From positions 496,001-560,000 of the forward strand of contig CBDHFQ010000005.1 in the NCBI GenBank assembly GCA_965262565.1: a stretch of 64,000 nt of DNA. Direction: 5' to 3'. The stretch comes from CBDHFQ01 sp965262565. GTDB lineage: Bacteria > Bacteroidota > Bacteroidia > J057. The notes beneath the pieces were generated by a model. That model was given only the letters and a program-made list of their open reading frames with translations. It did no database searches and was not told the origin of the DNA. The position numbers and the translations under genes are program-made. Positions 9,731-17,351 of this stretch are shown here, in pieces (the stretch's first letter is position 1; the number at the start of each line of letters is the position of its first letter).

Positions 9731-10175
9731 GAGGCGAGCGTTTGAGACGAGGAGCGAGCGTTTGAGACGAGAGGCGAGCGTTTGAGACGAGGAGCGAGCG
9801 TTTGAGACGAGAGGCGAGCGTTTGAGACGAGGAGCGAGCGTTTGAGAAGAGGAGCGAGCGTTTGAGACGTTTGAGAAGAGGAGCGAGCGTTTGAGAAGAG
9901 GAGAGCGTTTGAGAAGAGGAGCGAGCGTTTGAGACGAGAGGAGCGAGCGTTTGAGAAGAGGAGCGAGCGAGGAGCGAGCGTTTGAGGAGAGGAGCGAGCG
10001 TTTGAGACGAGGAGCGATTTGAGAAGAGGAGCGAGCGTTTGAGACGTTTGAGAAGAGGAGCGAGCGTTTGACGACGAGGGCGAGCGTTTGAGAAGAGAGC
10101 GAGCGTTTGAGCGTTTGAGAAGAGGAGCGAGCGGGCGTTTGAGAAGAGGAAGCGTTTGCGAGGAGCGAGCGTTTG
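9731..10175. repeat. Tandem repeat array, 20-bp unit with 40-bp higher-order period
   Basis: From 9731 to about 9860 the DNA is an exact 20-bp periodic array. Units gaggcgagcgtttgagacga and ggagcgagcgtttgagacga alternate, so the true period is 40 bp. From 9860 to 10175 the same words (GAGCGAGCG, TTTGAGA, AGAGGAGC) continue with insertions and losses of about 10 bases, as expected from slippage and unequal exchange. The plus strand is strongly purine-rich and rich in CG steps, unlike the AT-rich surroundings. The array starts only about 25 bp after the permease stop and runs directly into a perfect hairpin at 10176. The open frames across it are low-complexity and are not called as genes. Confidence 0.95.
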
Positions 10176-10434
10176 AGACGCATTATCATGCGTCTATACA
10201 TCGAACTTTGCGAAGTGTTGGGATATCCCTGGTATCTGCGATTCGAAAAGTATGGCTAGCCACATCCTAGTCTACGACTCAGGCGAGGGGGAGTGCGGTG
10301 GCTGTAAAGACGTATGATAATGCGTCTCAAAAACGAAGGTCGCGATATCGCCAGCTACCGAGTGCGAATAGTATGGCTGGCCTCCCCCCAGCCTACGACT
10401 CAGGGGAGGGTAAAAGACTCACGACCATACGTCT
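10176..10434. repeat. REP-like hairpin pair next to the RAYT gene
   Basis: Two imperfect copies of a roughly 130-bp unit. Each opens with a hairpin: AGACGCAT-TATC-ATGCGTCT at 10176-10195 (perfect 8-bp stem) and AGACGTAT-GATA-ATGCGTCT at 10308-10327 (one wobble). Each then contains a GTATGGCTRGCC stretch and the words CTACGACTCAGG followed by a G-run. The second copy also holds CCTCCCC (10381-10387) pairing with GGGGAGG (10403-10409). A partial third arm ATACGTCT sits at 10427-10434, and a related ATCATACGTCA lies at the 5' end of the transposase gene near 10973. Paired hairpins beside a Y1 transposase are the normal arrangement of REP/BIME elements. Confidence 0.75.
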
Positions 10435-10438
10435 CCTC

Positions 10439-10969
10439 TTAGCGATAGAACTTATCTTTTTTCCAATTAACAGGATTATTTACGATATACCGAGAAATCG
10501 TATGATAAGCTTGCTCATTCCTAATGATTCGATCATGATACCGGGGCAACCAAGCGAATGAAATCCCCATCTCTCTCGCCTCTCTGGTAACGCTCCCTTT
10601 AAATCCACGAATAATAGAAGCAAGATTCCGAGACTGAGGGCCAAAGGTATTTTGGGGTAAACGAACAGGCGCTGATCGTGGAGCAGACTCCTCTTCTTGT
10701 TTATCTATAATAATTATCCCATGTACATGATTCGGCATGACCACATGAACACCCAACCGAACAAAAGGATAAATCTTAGGAATAGTTAGCCAACATTCAT
10801 CAGCGATCTTCCCGATAGCTGATAATTGCATACGCTGATTTACGACCTCACCGAAATAATGCTTCCTATATTTTGTACAAATGGTTACAAAATAAGCTCC
10901 ATCTCTGCCGTAATCCCAGAAGGGTGCCCTCGCAGAGGGTATACGATACTTGCCTTGAAATTTTTCCAT
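10439..10969 (-). CDS. REP-associated tyrosine transposase (RAYT, Y1_Tnp / IS200-like)
   Basis: A 176-residue Y1-type HUH nuclease, starting at the ATG at 10969, where the family pattern MEKFQGKYRIPSARAPFWDY begins. An upstream in-frame Met at 11044 would add 25 unconserved residues. The HUH metal motif is HVVMPNHVHGIII. The candidate nucleophile tyrosine lies in WLPRYHDRII or the following helix (AYHTISRYIVNNPVNW). RAYTs nick and rejoin single-stranded REP hairpins. They are usually single-copy and domesticated rather than freely jumping. The gene is intact, reads toward the hairpin pair at 10176-10434, and lies between two regions rich in GAGCGAGCG words (the array at 9731-10175 and a short patch near 11222-11243). 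Confidence 0.9.
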   Translation of the reverse strand: MEKFQGKYRIPSARAPFWDYGRDGAYFVTICTKYRKHYFGEVVNQRMQLSAIGKIADECWLTIPKIYPFVRLGVHVVMPNHVHGIIIIDKQEEESAPRSAPVRLPQNTFGPQSRNLASIIRGFKGSVTREAREMGISFAWLPRYHDRIIRNEQAYHTISRYIVNNPVNWKKDKFYR

Positions 10970-11087
10970 GAAATCATACGTCATCAACCCTACACAATGC
11001 TTAGGAGAAATGGGGGGTAGATATCGTATAGGCGGGTGAAACAATAGCTCTCCTAAGCCCTACCCTTCTTATGGAAATGTAAGATGA

Positions 11088-11115
11088 TCACGTATAAATC
11101 GTGGATTTATTGTGA
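11088..11115. other. Hairpin upstream of the RAYT gene
   Basis: ATAAATC (11094-11100) and GATTTAT (11104-11110) form a perfect 7-bp stem with a GTG loop. An outer TCAC/GTGA pair closes it at 11088 and 11115 across a small internal bulge. It lies in the 300-bp gap between the RAYT gene and the decayed end of the caspase gene, where I see no gene. The hairpin could be a RAYT target, or a fold in the 3' part of the caspase transcript, which is read on the minus strand. Confidence 0.5.
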
Positions 11116-11270
11116 TGAGGGCTACGGTGTTTCAGACCAGGGATGTTTCCTTATTACGCATATGTCCTTGCAGAGAAAAGGGAAATGATGTTGCCAAGTC
11201 AAATACATCTACACAACATGTCGTCGCTCGCTTCGCTCGCGAATATCCCAGGACGCTTGGGGTAAGAGGG

Positions 11271-11400
11271 TTAGGGGGTAAGCCCTTCGGGCTGGTGCCA
11301 GCAGAGACGAAACCCGATAATGAAGTGACTACGAATATGACCGGATGGCTAGCTGTTGCGATAGGAGACGCGGCGAATAGTCTATCGAGGTTGTCCACGA
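11271..11400 (-). pseudogene. Decayed carboxyl end of the FGE-like domain
   Basis: On the minus strand, just past the point where the caspase gene leaves its ancestral frame, another frame reads RVSYRNS, stop, PSGHIRSHFIIGFRLCW and ends at TAA (11271-11273). RVS.RN followed by GFRL is how FGE-sulfatase domains normally end. Joining it to GGSWTTSIDYS of the intact gene needs removal of one base in the run near 11371-11375 and replacement of one TAG codon. With those two repairs the spacing from GGSW to RVS is the usual seven residues. The segment is followed by the small hairpin AGCCC-GAA-GGGCT (on the minus strand, near 11281-11293). Confidence 0.75.
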
Positions 11401-13533
11401 GCCCCCACGAACCACTTTAGACTTCCCGTTTTTTGGTCCTTTAGGATCTTCCACAATCCCTTGCTTATCACATTCCTGATAATAAGTCCCACTGTACCAA
11501 TCCTCACACCACTCCCATACATTTCCACTCATATCATAAATCCCCAATTCATTGGGCTGCTTTTGACCTACTGGATGAGTACTTCTATTAGAATTTTCAG
11601 CATACCATCCAACTTCCTCCAACTTATTACTTCCAGCATACTTATAAGCTTTGCTTAACATTCCTCCTCGGGCAGCATATTCCCATTGCCCCTCTGTAGG
11701 CAAAGAAAAGCGCCCATCTGTTCGTTCATTTAGCTTTTGAATAAATTCCTGTACATCATTCCAAGAAATGCTATCTACCGGACATTGATCACAACCTTTA
11801 AATTTACTCGGATTAGTTCCCATCACTGCTTTCCATTGAGCCTGAGTAATCGGATATTTTCCTATCTCAAAATCAGATAATTTAACATCAAAGTAACGAG
11901 TAACCGATCTACTATCTTTAAGCAAACCCCATAACTTTTTTTCTATTACTTCGGTCTTGTACTCCCTTGTCAGTAATCCTCCTTCTACCTTCACCATTTC
12001 AATGCCTAGCTCCTTCAATGGGGATTCATCCTTTAAAGGTCTAGTCTTATTAGCCTTTGTAGCTCCCCTATTCCTCGATGCTTTATCTTTAATCGCTTTT
12101 TCCGTTTCTGTGATAAATCTATTGATAAATACCATCTCTTCCTGATTCGCTAACGTTAAGGCTTTCTTTAGGCAGGTTATTACTTTATCCAATTCATTTT
12201 CTTTTTTTAATTGGTCCGCCTCTGCTAATAAGTCATTTACTTTATTCGTCCTATAGATCTCTCGTTTAGTTTGCGTAATCCTATCCCTGATCTCGTGCGT
12301 TTTTTCTCCATCAACCAAGATTAACGCCTCCTCCCAACAATCAATCGCTTCCTTATATTCCTTCTCCTCAAATAATTGTTCTGCCTCATGTAAACAGGAA
12401 CGCAGCTTTTCTTGCCTCAATTCCTCTTCAACTTTCTTCGCTTGAATTCTTTCTATTCTTTTGATCGCTCGTTGAGCAGGAAAATAAAACTCCCCCTTCG
12501 GAAAAGCATTCAAATAATCTTGATACACCTCCAGAGAATCTGCTTGCTTTGCTTGCCGCCACATCTCCAATTCTCGTTGTTGCCTCGTTTGACGTTCCAA
12601 TTGCTCGATGAGTGCTACTGCTTCAACAACAAAATCTCCCTGACCAAAAGCATCCAAATAAGCCCGATACCCTTCCAATGTATTTTTTCGTCTAGCCATT
12701 CTCCAAGCAGCTATATCTTGTTGTAAAGGATCAATCTCTTCCTTTTTGGGCTGACTAGCTTTTCGGTCTTTCTTTTTAAAGACAAATTGCCCTCCCTGAT
12801 TATCTGTCTTTACTAGGATCCCTCCAATAGGCGTTTGATCTGCATTATACGTAACCTGCTTACTGACATGCTGAATCAACTCCGAGACGGGAAACTGCTT
12901 GGCGGGATTATTCTTCAAAAAGGAAATCACACTCTTGGAAAAAGGACTATGATTACCGATGACCCCATCTGACACTTTCTCAATCCTACCTGCGGCTAAT
13001 CCATATCTGGAAGGATGCGCATCTACCCGCTCTGCAAATTGTTCTATGCCTTCTACCTTTTCATGATCACTTCGCAAAATAAAATCTCCGGAAAAACAAC
13101 TATCTACCATCAGGAAAATGTGATGCGCCCCTATTCTACTGATATAATCCTTAATAGTGGAATTATAGATCAATGAAGGAACCATTTCCTTTTTAGCATC
13201 CGTTGGCACCAGAAATCCCATGCTATTCCGCCGCTGATAAAATCCGTGTCCGGCAAAATAAATAAGCAGATTATCTTTATCCGTTAACTGCTCTGACAAT
13301 CGCTCGAAAGAATTTAGGATATTATTACGGGTCGCATCTGCATTAAATAAAGTAGTGACATGAGATGTGTCAAATTGATACTGCTCCAATAATACCTCTA
13401 TAAAAGCAGCAATATCCAACTGACAGTTCTCTAAGGCCGGAAAGTCAGCATACTCATCTATCCCAATGGCTAGGACATGATTATTTCTCCGTTGAGCAAT
13501 ATGTACTAAATCTCTTGCTTGTTCGTTGGACAT
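11329..13533 (-). CDS. Caspase-like (C14) protease fused to FGE-sulfatase-type domain, 3' end frameshifted
   Basis: A 734-residue protein. Residues about 15-250 are a metacaspase-type domain with the His/Cys dyad visible as His96 (YFAGHGFY) and Cys146 (MVDSCFSGD). Residues about 270-500 are charged helical repeats, one TPR-like (LFEEKEYKEAIDCWEEAL). From about 510 an FGE-sulfatase/C-lectin-type domain follows: EIGKYPITQAQWKAVMG, FSLPTEGQWEYAARGG, GNVWEWCEDWYSG and VVRGGSW. The normal last 35 or so residues are replaced by an out-of-frame tail ending SQQLAIRSYS, because of a one-base shift. Caspase-FGE fusions are known targets of diversity-generating retroelements and occur in conflict-type signalling systems. 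No reverse transcriptase is in the window, so that link is inference. The start is the ATG at 13533. Confidence 0.88.
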   Translation of the reverse strand: MSNEQARDLVHIAQRRNNHVLAIGIDEYADFPALENCQLDIAAFIEVLLEQYQFDTSHVTTLFNADATRNNILNSFERLSEQLTDKDNLLIYFAGHGFYQRRNSMGFLVPTDAKKEMVPSLIYNSTIKDYISRIGAHHIFLMVDSCFSGDFILRSDHEKVEGIEQFAERVDAHPSRYGLAAGRIEKVSDGVIGNHSPFSKSVISFLKNNPAKQFPVSELIQHVSKQVTYNADQTPIGGILVKTDNQGGQFVFKKKDRKASQPKKEEIDPLQQDIAAWRMARRKNTLEGYRAYLDAFGQGDFVVEAVALIEQLERQTRQQRELEMWRQAKQADSLEVYQDYLNAFPKGEFYFPAQRAIKRIERIQAKKVEEELRQEKLRSCLHEAEQLFEEKEYKEAIDCWEEALILVDGEKTHEIRDRITQTKREIYRTNKVNDLLAEADQLKKENELDKVITCLKKALTLANQEEMVFINRFITETEKAIKDKASRNRGATKANKTRPLKDESPLKELGIEMVKVEGGLLTREYKTEVIEKKLWGLLKDSRSVTRYFDVKLSDFEIGKYPITQAQWKAVMGTNPSKFKGCDQCPVDSISWNDVQEFIQKLNERTDGRFSLPTEGQWEYAARGGMLSKAYKYAGSNKLEEVGWYAENSNRSTHPVGQKQPNELGIYDMSGNVWEWCEDWYSGTYYQECDKQGIVEDPKGPKNGKSKVVRGGSWTTSIDYSPRLLSQQLAIRSYS

Positions 13534-13610
13534 GCGGAAAGCTTCTATCGCTATATTGCCATAAATTTAGTATAATAGGTTAAGATGTTCAAGTAGGCTT
13601 TCTTCTTTTG

Positions 13611-13672
13611 GGGCGTCAGCAGCACGCTGACCGATGTCTTCCGGGCTCACCTATCGGCTCGGTCTTAGCGCC
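13611..13672. repeat. GC-rich structured intergenic element
   Basis: A 62-bp GC-rich patch in AT-rich intergenic DNA. It opens with GGGC and a perfect hairpin GTCAGC-AGCAC-GCTGAC (13615-13631). It continues with CCGATG facing CTATCGG and ACCGA facing TCGGT, and closes with TTAGCGCC, which mirrors the opening GGCG. GC-rich folded elements with a similar feel occur between genes in many Bacteroidota genomes; calling it a dispersed repeat is from memory, and no second copy was seen in this window. Confidence 0.4.
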
Positions 13673-13764
13673 TATCCTCCCACTCATCCAGACTAACCCC
13701 TTCAGCCATCTTCGCCTTTTCTCCCACGCCCATGCACGCATCATTGGCACAAAATCTCTCTCAC

Positions 13765-14406
13765 CTATTCCTTCCTCCCTATATACATCATATACTGCCA
13801 CACATTCCCATATGCAGGAACCACGTTCTCTTCCACCGTATGAAATTTCTTCTTCAAATAGGCCAACAAATGCCCATCCATCCGCACATGATTCACTCCC
13901 ATCCAACGCTTAAACCACCCCATCTTACTATCATGAAAATCACTCACGCCAATCACTCCCCCAGGACATAAATCCTCATAAGCCGTATCGATCAGCTCAT
14001 TCCAATGCGGATTAATCATGCTCAGTGAATAAGAAAACACAATGGCATTAAAAGGCCCTGCCCAATGTAAATCGCTATGATAAGGAGCGTGAACAAATTG
14101 TACCTCCGCAGAAGTATCCCGAAACTTTTTTTCTGCCTTCACCAACATCGGCTTGGCGATATCCAGCCCCGTTAAGTGCGCATTAACATACTGTTTGTGG
14201 AGCCGCATGAGATTGTAACCCGTCCCACAGCCTACTTCCAGCAATCGAAAAGACTCATTAGATTGGAATGGCAAAGATTTGATCAATTCATCGCGACCAA
14301 ATAAAAAGGTCCAACGAGTAGCATCATAAATCCTGGAATGGAACGCATAATAACGATCCATTTTATCGGTCTGCTTTTCTAAAAAGGTATCAGAGAGCTT
14401 CGTCAT
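13765..14406 (-). CDS. btaB: SAM-dependent methyltransferase, betaine-lipid type
   Basis: A 213-residue class I methyltransferase with the SAM motif LLEVGCGTGYNL (about residues 55-66) and the acidic motif II GLDIAKPML. The amino part YYAFHSRIYDATRWTFLFGRD is typical of BtaB. BtaB methylates the amino group of diacylglyceryl-homoserine three times to give the betaine lipid DGTS. The assignment rests mainly on the gene lying 17 bp downstream of a BtaA-like gene on the same strand, the usual btaA-btaB order. The enzyme would act at the cytoplasmic face of the inner membrane. The copy looks intact. A general lipid or quinone methyltransferase is the alternative, which I consider less likely. Confidence 0.8.
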   Translation of the reverse strand: MTKLSDTFLEKQTDKMDRYYAFHSRIYDATRWTFLFGRDELIKSLPFQSNESFRLLEVGCGTGYNLMRLHKQYVNAHLTGLDIAKPMLVKAEKKFRDTSAEVQFVHAPYHSDLHWAGPFNAIVFSYSLSMINPHWNELIDTAYEDLCPGGVIGVSDFHDSKMGWFKRWMGVNHVRMDGHLLAYLKKKFHTVEENVVPAYGNVWQYMMYIGRKE

Positions 14407-14423
14407 ACGAAAATGTACAATAT

Positions 14424-15587
14424 TTATTTCACAATCCCCAGATAAACACTTCCATACGTCCCTACTCTATCCTGCGCATGAAGTTCTTCCGTTTTATCTC
14501 TCTCAAAATGTACCCGGTCCAGCACAAACTCTGGGAAAAAATCTATTTCATTTGCCGCTGAACGCATTAATATCTTGGTTCCAGGTTCGCTATTCTCTAA
14601 AATCAACTCCCACTCTTCTACCAAGGCCGGAACATTATGAGCCGCTAACCAATCCTGATGATCCAACAATACATAATGGCTGTAAACGCCAGGGTTTTCT
14701 TTTAAGTATTGGCTCATGGAAGTAGTATGTAGATTGATCCGATCCGCACGAGAGCGAATGGTATCAAAATTTTGCTCCTTTAAATAACTGGGGCAACAAT
14801 CTTCGGAGTACTTGCCATTGAGATAGACGTAGTAAAAGTAGTTGTCGCGGATAGGAATCTGGCAGAACACCTGACGAAAGCAGTCCATGATATATCCGGC
14901 AATTCCTTCATCTTCGTATTTCTTGATGATCAACTCCTGCTGGGCACGAGGAACTCCGGCTAATGACATAGTACTGTGCCTGTTGAGCATCCATTTGACC
15001 GGCTTGGAGAAAATGCGTGGTTCCAATTCTTCATACCTCTCCTGTTGCTCTTCCAGGCTATCTGCAGTGAGAAATTCTTTAATTTGTTGGTATAGAGAAG
15101 GACGAAAATTGAGATAGGAGAGAATCAATCGTGCCAATACGCCAGCGGTTCCATTGAAGTAAAAGCTTTTCTTCCATCCTCTGCCGTTGAAATAGGAAAT
15201 TTTCTTGTCCCAGAATTTCTGAGAATAATCTCCCATGTAGGGTTTTAGGTAATAGTTGTAGAAGGATTGGCATTGGTCATATACGCCTTCACCGAAAAAT
15301 TTATACAAATACTCAAAATCTCCATATCTAAACAGGGCCAACTTAAAATCAAGTAAAGCATTCTGTCTCGGATTAACGTCTATGGCGTTAATTTCCCTGG
15401 GATCGTCCAACAAGTAGTCCAATGCGTTACAACCAGCACTAGTGATCATCACAATCCTACTATCTGGCTGTATTTCAAGCAGATGTCTATCACATTGTGG
15501 ATCTTCCCAACAAGCGTTATAGATTAAATAACTCTGATGGATCTTATTGAACAACGTATCCTTTAACTTAGATGGTTTGAGTATCAT
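14424..15587 (-). CDS. btaA: BtaA-like SAM:diacylglycerol 3-amino-3-carboxypropyltransferase (DUF3419)
   Basis: A 387-residue DUF3419 protein. Family marks are LIYNACWEDPQCDRHLLEI near residue 23, VMITSAGCNALDYLLDDP near 46 and AIDVNPRQNALLDFKLALF near 69, which together form the SAM site, and YVLLDHQDWLA toward the end. BtaA moves the aminocarboxypropyl group of SAM to diacylglycerol, giving diacylglyceryl-homoserine, the first step to the phosphorus-free membrane lipid DGTS. The btaB gene follows 17 bp downstream. In proteobacteria this pair is induced by phosphate starvation; no convincing Pho box was found here. The neighbouring two-component genes are on the same strand upstream but separated by 243 bp. 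Confidence 0.85.
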   Translation of the reverse strand: MILKPSKLKDTLFNKIHQSYLIYNACWEDPQCDRHLLEIQPDSRIVMITSAGCNALDYLLDDPREINAIDVNPRQNALLDFKLALFRYGDFEYLYKFFGEGVYDQCQSFYNYYLKPYMGDYSQKFWDKKISYFNGRGWKKSFYFNGTAGVLARLILSYLNFRPSLYQQIKEFLTADSLEEQQERYEELEPRIFSKPVKWMLNRHSTMSLAGVPRAQQELIIKKYEDEGIAGYIMDCFRQVFCQIPIRDNYFYYVYLNGKYSEDCCPSYLKEQNFDTIRSRADRINLHTTSMSQYLKENPGVYSHYVLLDHQDWLAAHNVPALVEEWELILENSEPGTKILMRSAANEIDFFPEFVLDRVHFERDKTEELHAQDRVGTYGSVYLGIVK

Positions 15588-15646
15588 GTGTTGCGTTCCT
15601 TATAGGCTTTGATTCGTAGGTGAATAATAGCATGTTGATTCAGCCC

Positions 15647-15677
15647 GAAAACTCAAACTCATACCCTTCGAGTTTTC
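15647..15677. other. Inverted repeat in the btaA upstream region
   Basis: GAAAACTC (15647-15654) and GAGTTTTC (15670-15677) are perfect 8-bp arms around a 15-base loop, 60-90 bp before the btaA start. It could be an operator or an untranslated-leader hairpin. The rest of the 243-bp gap is AT-rich and shows no gene. Confidence 0.4.
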
Positions 15678-15830
15678 AAACTAACTGCTAAAAGTAGGGC
15701 AAAAAAAATAAAAAAGATTGGTTATCACAGGATCATATAGCTTTTTTTATATGACATGCATAACAATTTTTTAGCTTTTCCGTTAAAATCGGGCAAAAAC
15801 AGGCGTTTATCGAGGAATGGAAATGATCAT

Positions 15831-17351
15831 TTAATGATGGAAAAGGGGTAAAGAAAATGTAAATACCGTTCCCTCTCCCGGGGTAGAAGATACAGAAATA
15901 TGGCTATGATGTAGTTGTAGGATTTTTTTGACAATGGCGAGACCGAGGCCAGTTCCCTGTCTATCCATATGCTGTTGATGGGAAGATTTATAATATCGGT
16001 CAAAGATATAAGGCAGATCTTCTTCAGGAATCCCTATTCCATTATCGGCTACCTGGATCTCGACATGCCCTACCAAAGCCTGAATCCTTATACTAATCAC
16101 TCCTCCTACATCTGAATACTTGAAGGCATTGTCTATGAGATTGTGAATCACTTTATCAATCAACTGTATATCTGCAGCGACGATCACATTTGCCCGAGAA
16201 GGTTGTTCAAAGAAGATCGTAATCTCCTTATCTTCTGATACAATTTCATAACTGTGTACAATGTCCTGAATTAATTCATCCACAGCAAAAGGCTCTATAT
16301 AAGGTTGGATTTGATCCGCATCGAGTTTAGATAATTCGAATAACTCGGAAATAAGCCTATCCATTTTACCTACAGCTTCCAATAACTTCTCCAGATATTG
16401 GTCGACATCTTTTTTTGATAAATGGCCATTCTTTAACAAAATGGTCTCTGCATATCCATTGATAATGGTCAAAGGCGTACGTAAGTCGTGAGAAACATTA
16501 GCGAGTAATTCCTTCCGCAATTTCTCCAATTTCTCCTTTCTTCTAAAGTTGCCGGCAACCTCCTCTGCCATTTCATTGAAGGTAGTCACTAATTCTCTGA
16601 GCTCCCCTTGTTGACTTTCCGGAATACGTGCAGACTGATCCCCCTCTTTAAATCTTTTTACCGTATGAATAATGGTGCGAAGATTTCTGGTTAATAACCA
16701 AAATATGGCAATCCCAATTAATAATGCTGCTGCCAAGGTTAAAAGAATATTATTTCCTCCCAACTCCATCCAGTATTCATCTCGTAGATTTTGCTTAATT
16801 TCACTGTATTCTACACTTTGGAGAATGATATACACATAGCCAACCAGCGTAGAATCCTCTAATTGGGTTGAATCTTTATCGAAGACAGGGGCAGCAGAAA
16901 ATATAGTAGGTTCATTGGGTTTTTTTGGATCTTGCCCTTTAATTAGTTCTTCTCCCTGGGTCTCCAGAAAAGTGTGGATGGGTTCAAGATCTACCTGTTC
17001 TAATTGTACTGTATGATAGGGAACCACATATTCCATGATGTAACCCGAAGTATCCAGAAAATATACTTCTACTGCCGGATTAACAGCCATCATGGCATGC
17101 ATCACCTGATGAAGCGCACCCGACCGGATTTCTCCCTGTACGTAAGGATCTACTTCCTTGATCATAGCTTTAGCGATAGGAGCATTGAGCTGTTGTTGAC
17201 GTTTAAGGAAGTAATTCTCTGAGATATTGGTAATGATCCAAACATGGATAAATCCCAAAACGACCAGCATTCCGAAGAAGAAGAATACTAATCGCCAAAA
17301 CAATGTATTAGCTTGTCCCTGGTTTCTGTAGTGGTTGAGATAGTGATTCAT
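15831..17351 (-). CDS. Sensor histidine kinase (two-component)
   Basis: A 506-residue membrane kinase. A first membrane helix at about residues 19-42 is followed by a periplasmic sensor region of about 155 residues (PAVEVYFLDTSGYIMEYVV looks like a Cache-type fold) and a second helix at about 200-221. A HAMP linker is next, then the dimerisation domain with phosphoacceptor His288 (LLANVSHDLRTPLTI). The ATPase domain has N box VIHNLIDNAFKYSD, G1 VADNGIGIPEEDL and G2 GTGLGLAIVKKIL. It starts at an ATG that overlaps the regulator's stop as ATGA, so the two are translationally coupled. The signal is unknown. The classical architecture makes it a PhoR-, BaeS- or ResE-like sensor. Confidence 0.93.
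   Translation of the reverse strand: MNHYLNHYRNQGQANTLFWRLVFFFFGMLVVLGFIHVWIITNISENYFLKRQQQLNAPIAKAMIKEVDPYVQGEIRSGALHQVMHAMMAVNPAVEVYFLDTSGYIMEYVVPYHTVQLEQVDLEPIHTFLETQGEELIKGQDPKKPNEPTIFSAAPVFDKDSTQLEDSTLVGYVYIILQSVEYSEIKQNLRDEYWMELGGNNILLTLAAALLIGIAIFWLLTRNLRTIIHTVKRFKEGDQSARIPESQQGELRELVTTFNEMAEEVAGNFRRKEKLEKLRKELLANVSHDLRTPLTIINGYAETILLKNGHLSKKDVDQYLEKLLEAVGKMDRLISELFELSKLDADQIQPYIEPFAVDELIQDIVHSYEIVSEDKEITIFFEQPSRANVIVAADIQLIDKVIHNLIDNAFKYSDVGGVISIRIQALVGHVEIQVADNGIGIPEEDLPYIFDRYYKSSHQQHMDRQGTGLGLAIVKKILQLHHSHISVSSTPGEGTVFTFSLPLFHH

Noticed and set aside
9731..10175. CRISPR array
   Set aside because: Units are contiguous, with no unique spacers and no cas genes.
9707..10201. 164-residue minus-strand reading frame across the tandem array
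   Set aside because: Low-complexity repeats of S, Q, T, L, K and R that arise simply from the DNA repeat; no ribosome site or family resemblance.
10088..10561. Short plus-strand frames over the hairpin region
   Set aside because: They follow the repeat and run antisense to the RAYT gene; no support as proteins.
11112..11420. Plus-strand 102-residue frame over the caspase 3' end
   Set aside because: Antisense to the decayed FGE segment, with no recognisable features.
15749..15766. Possible Pho box upstream of btaA (TTGTTATGCATGTCATAT on the minus strand)
   Set aside because: The two half-sites are 9 bases apart instead of the usual 11, and the first half is weak.
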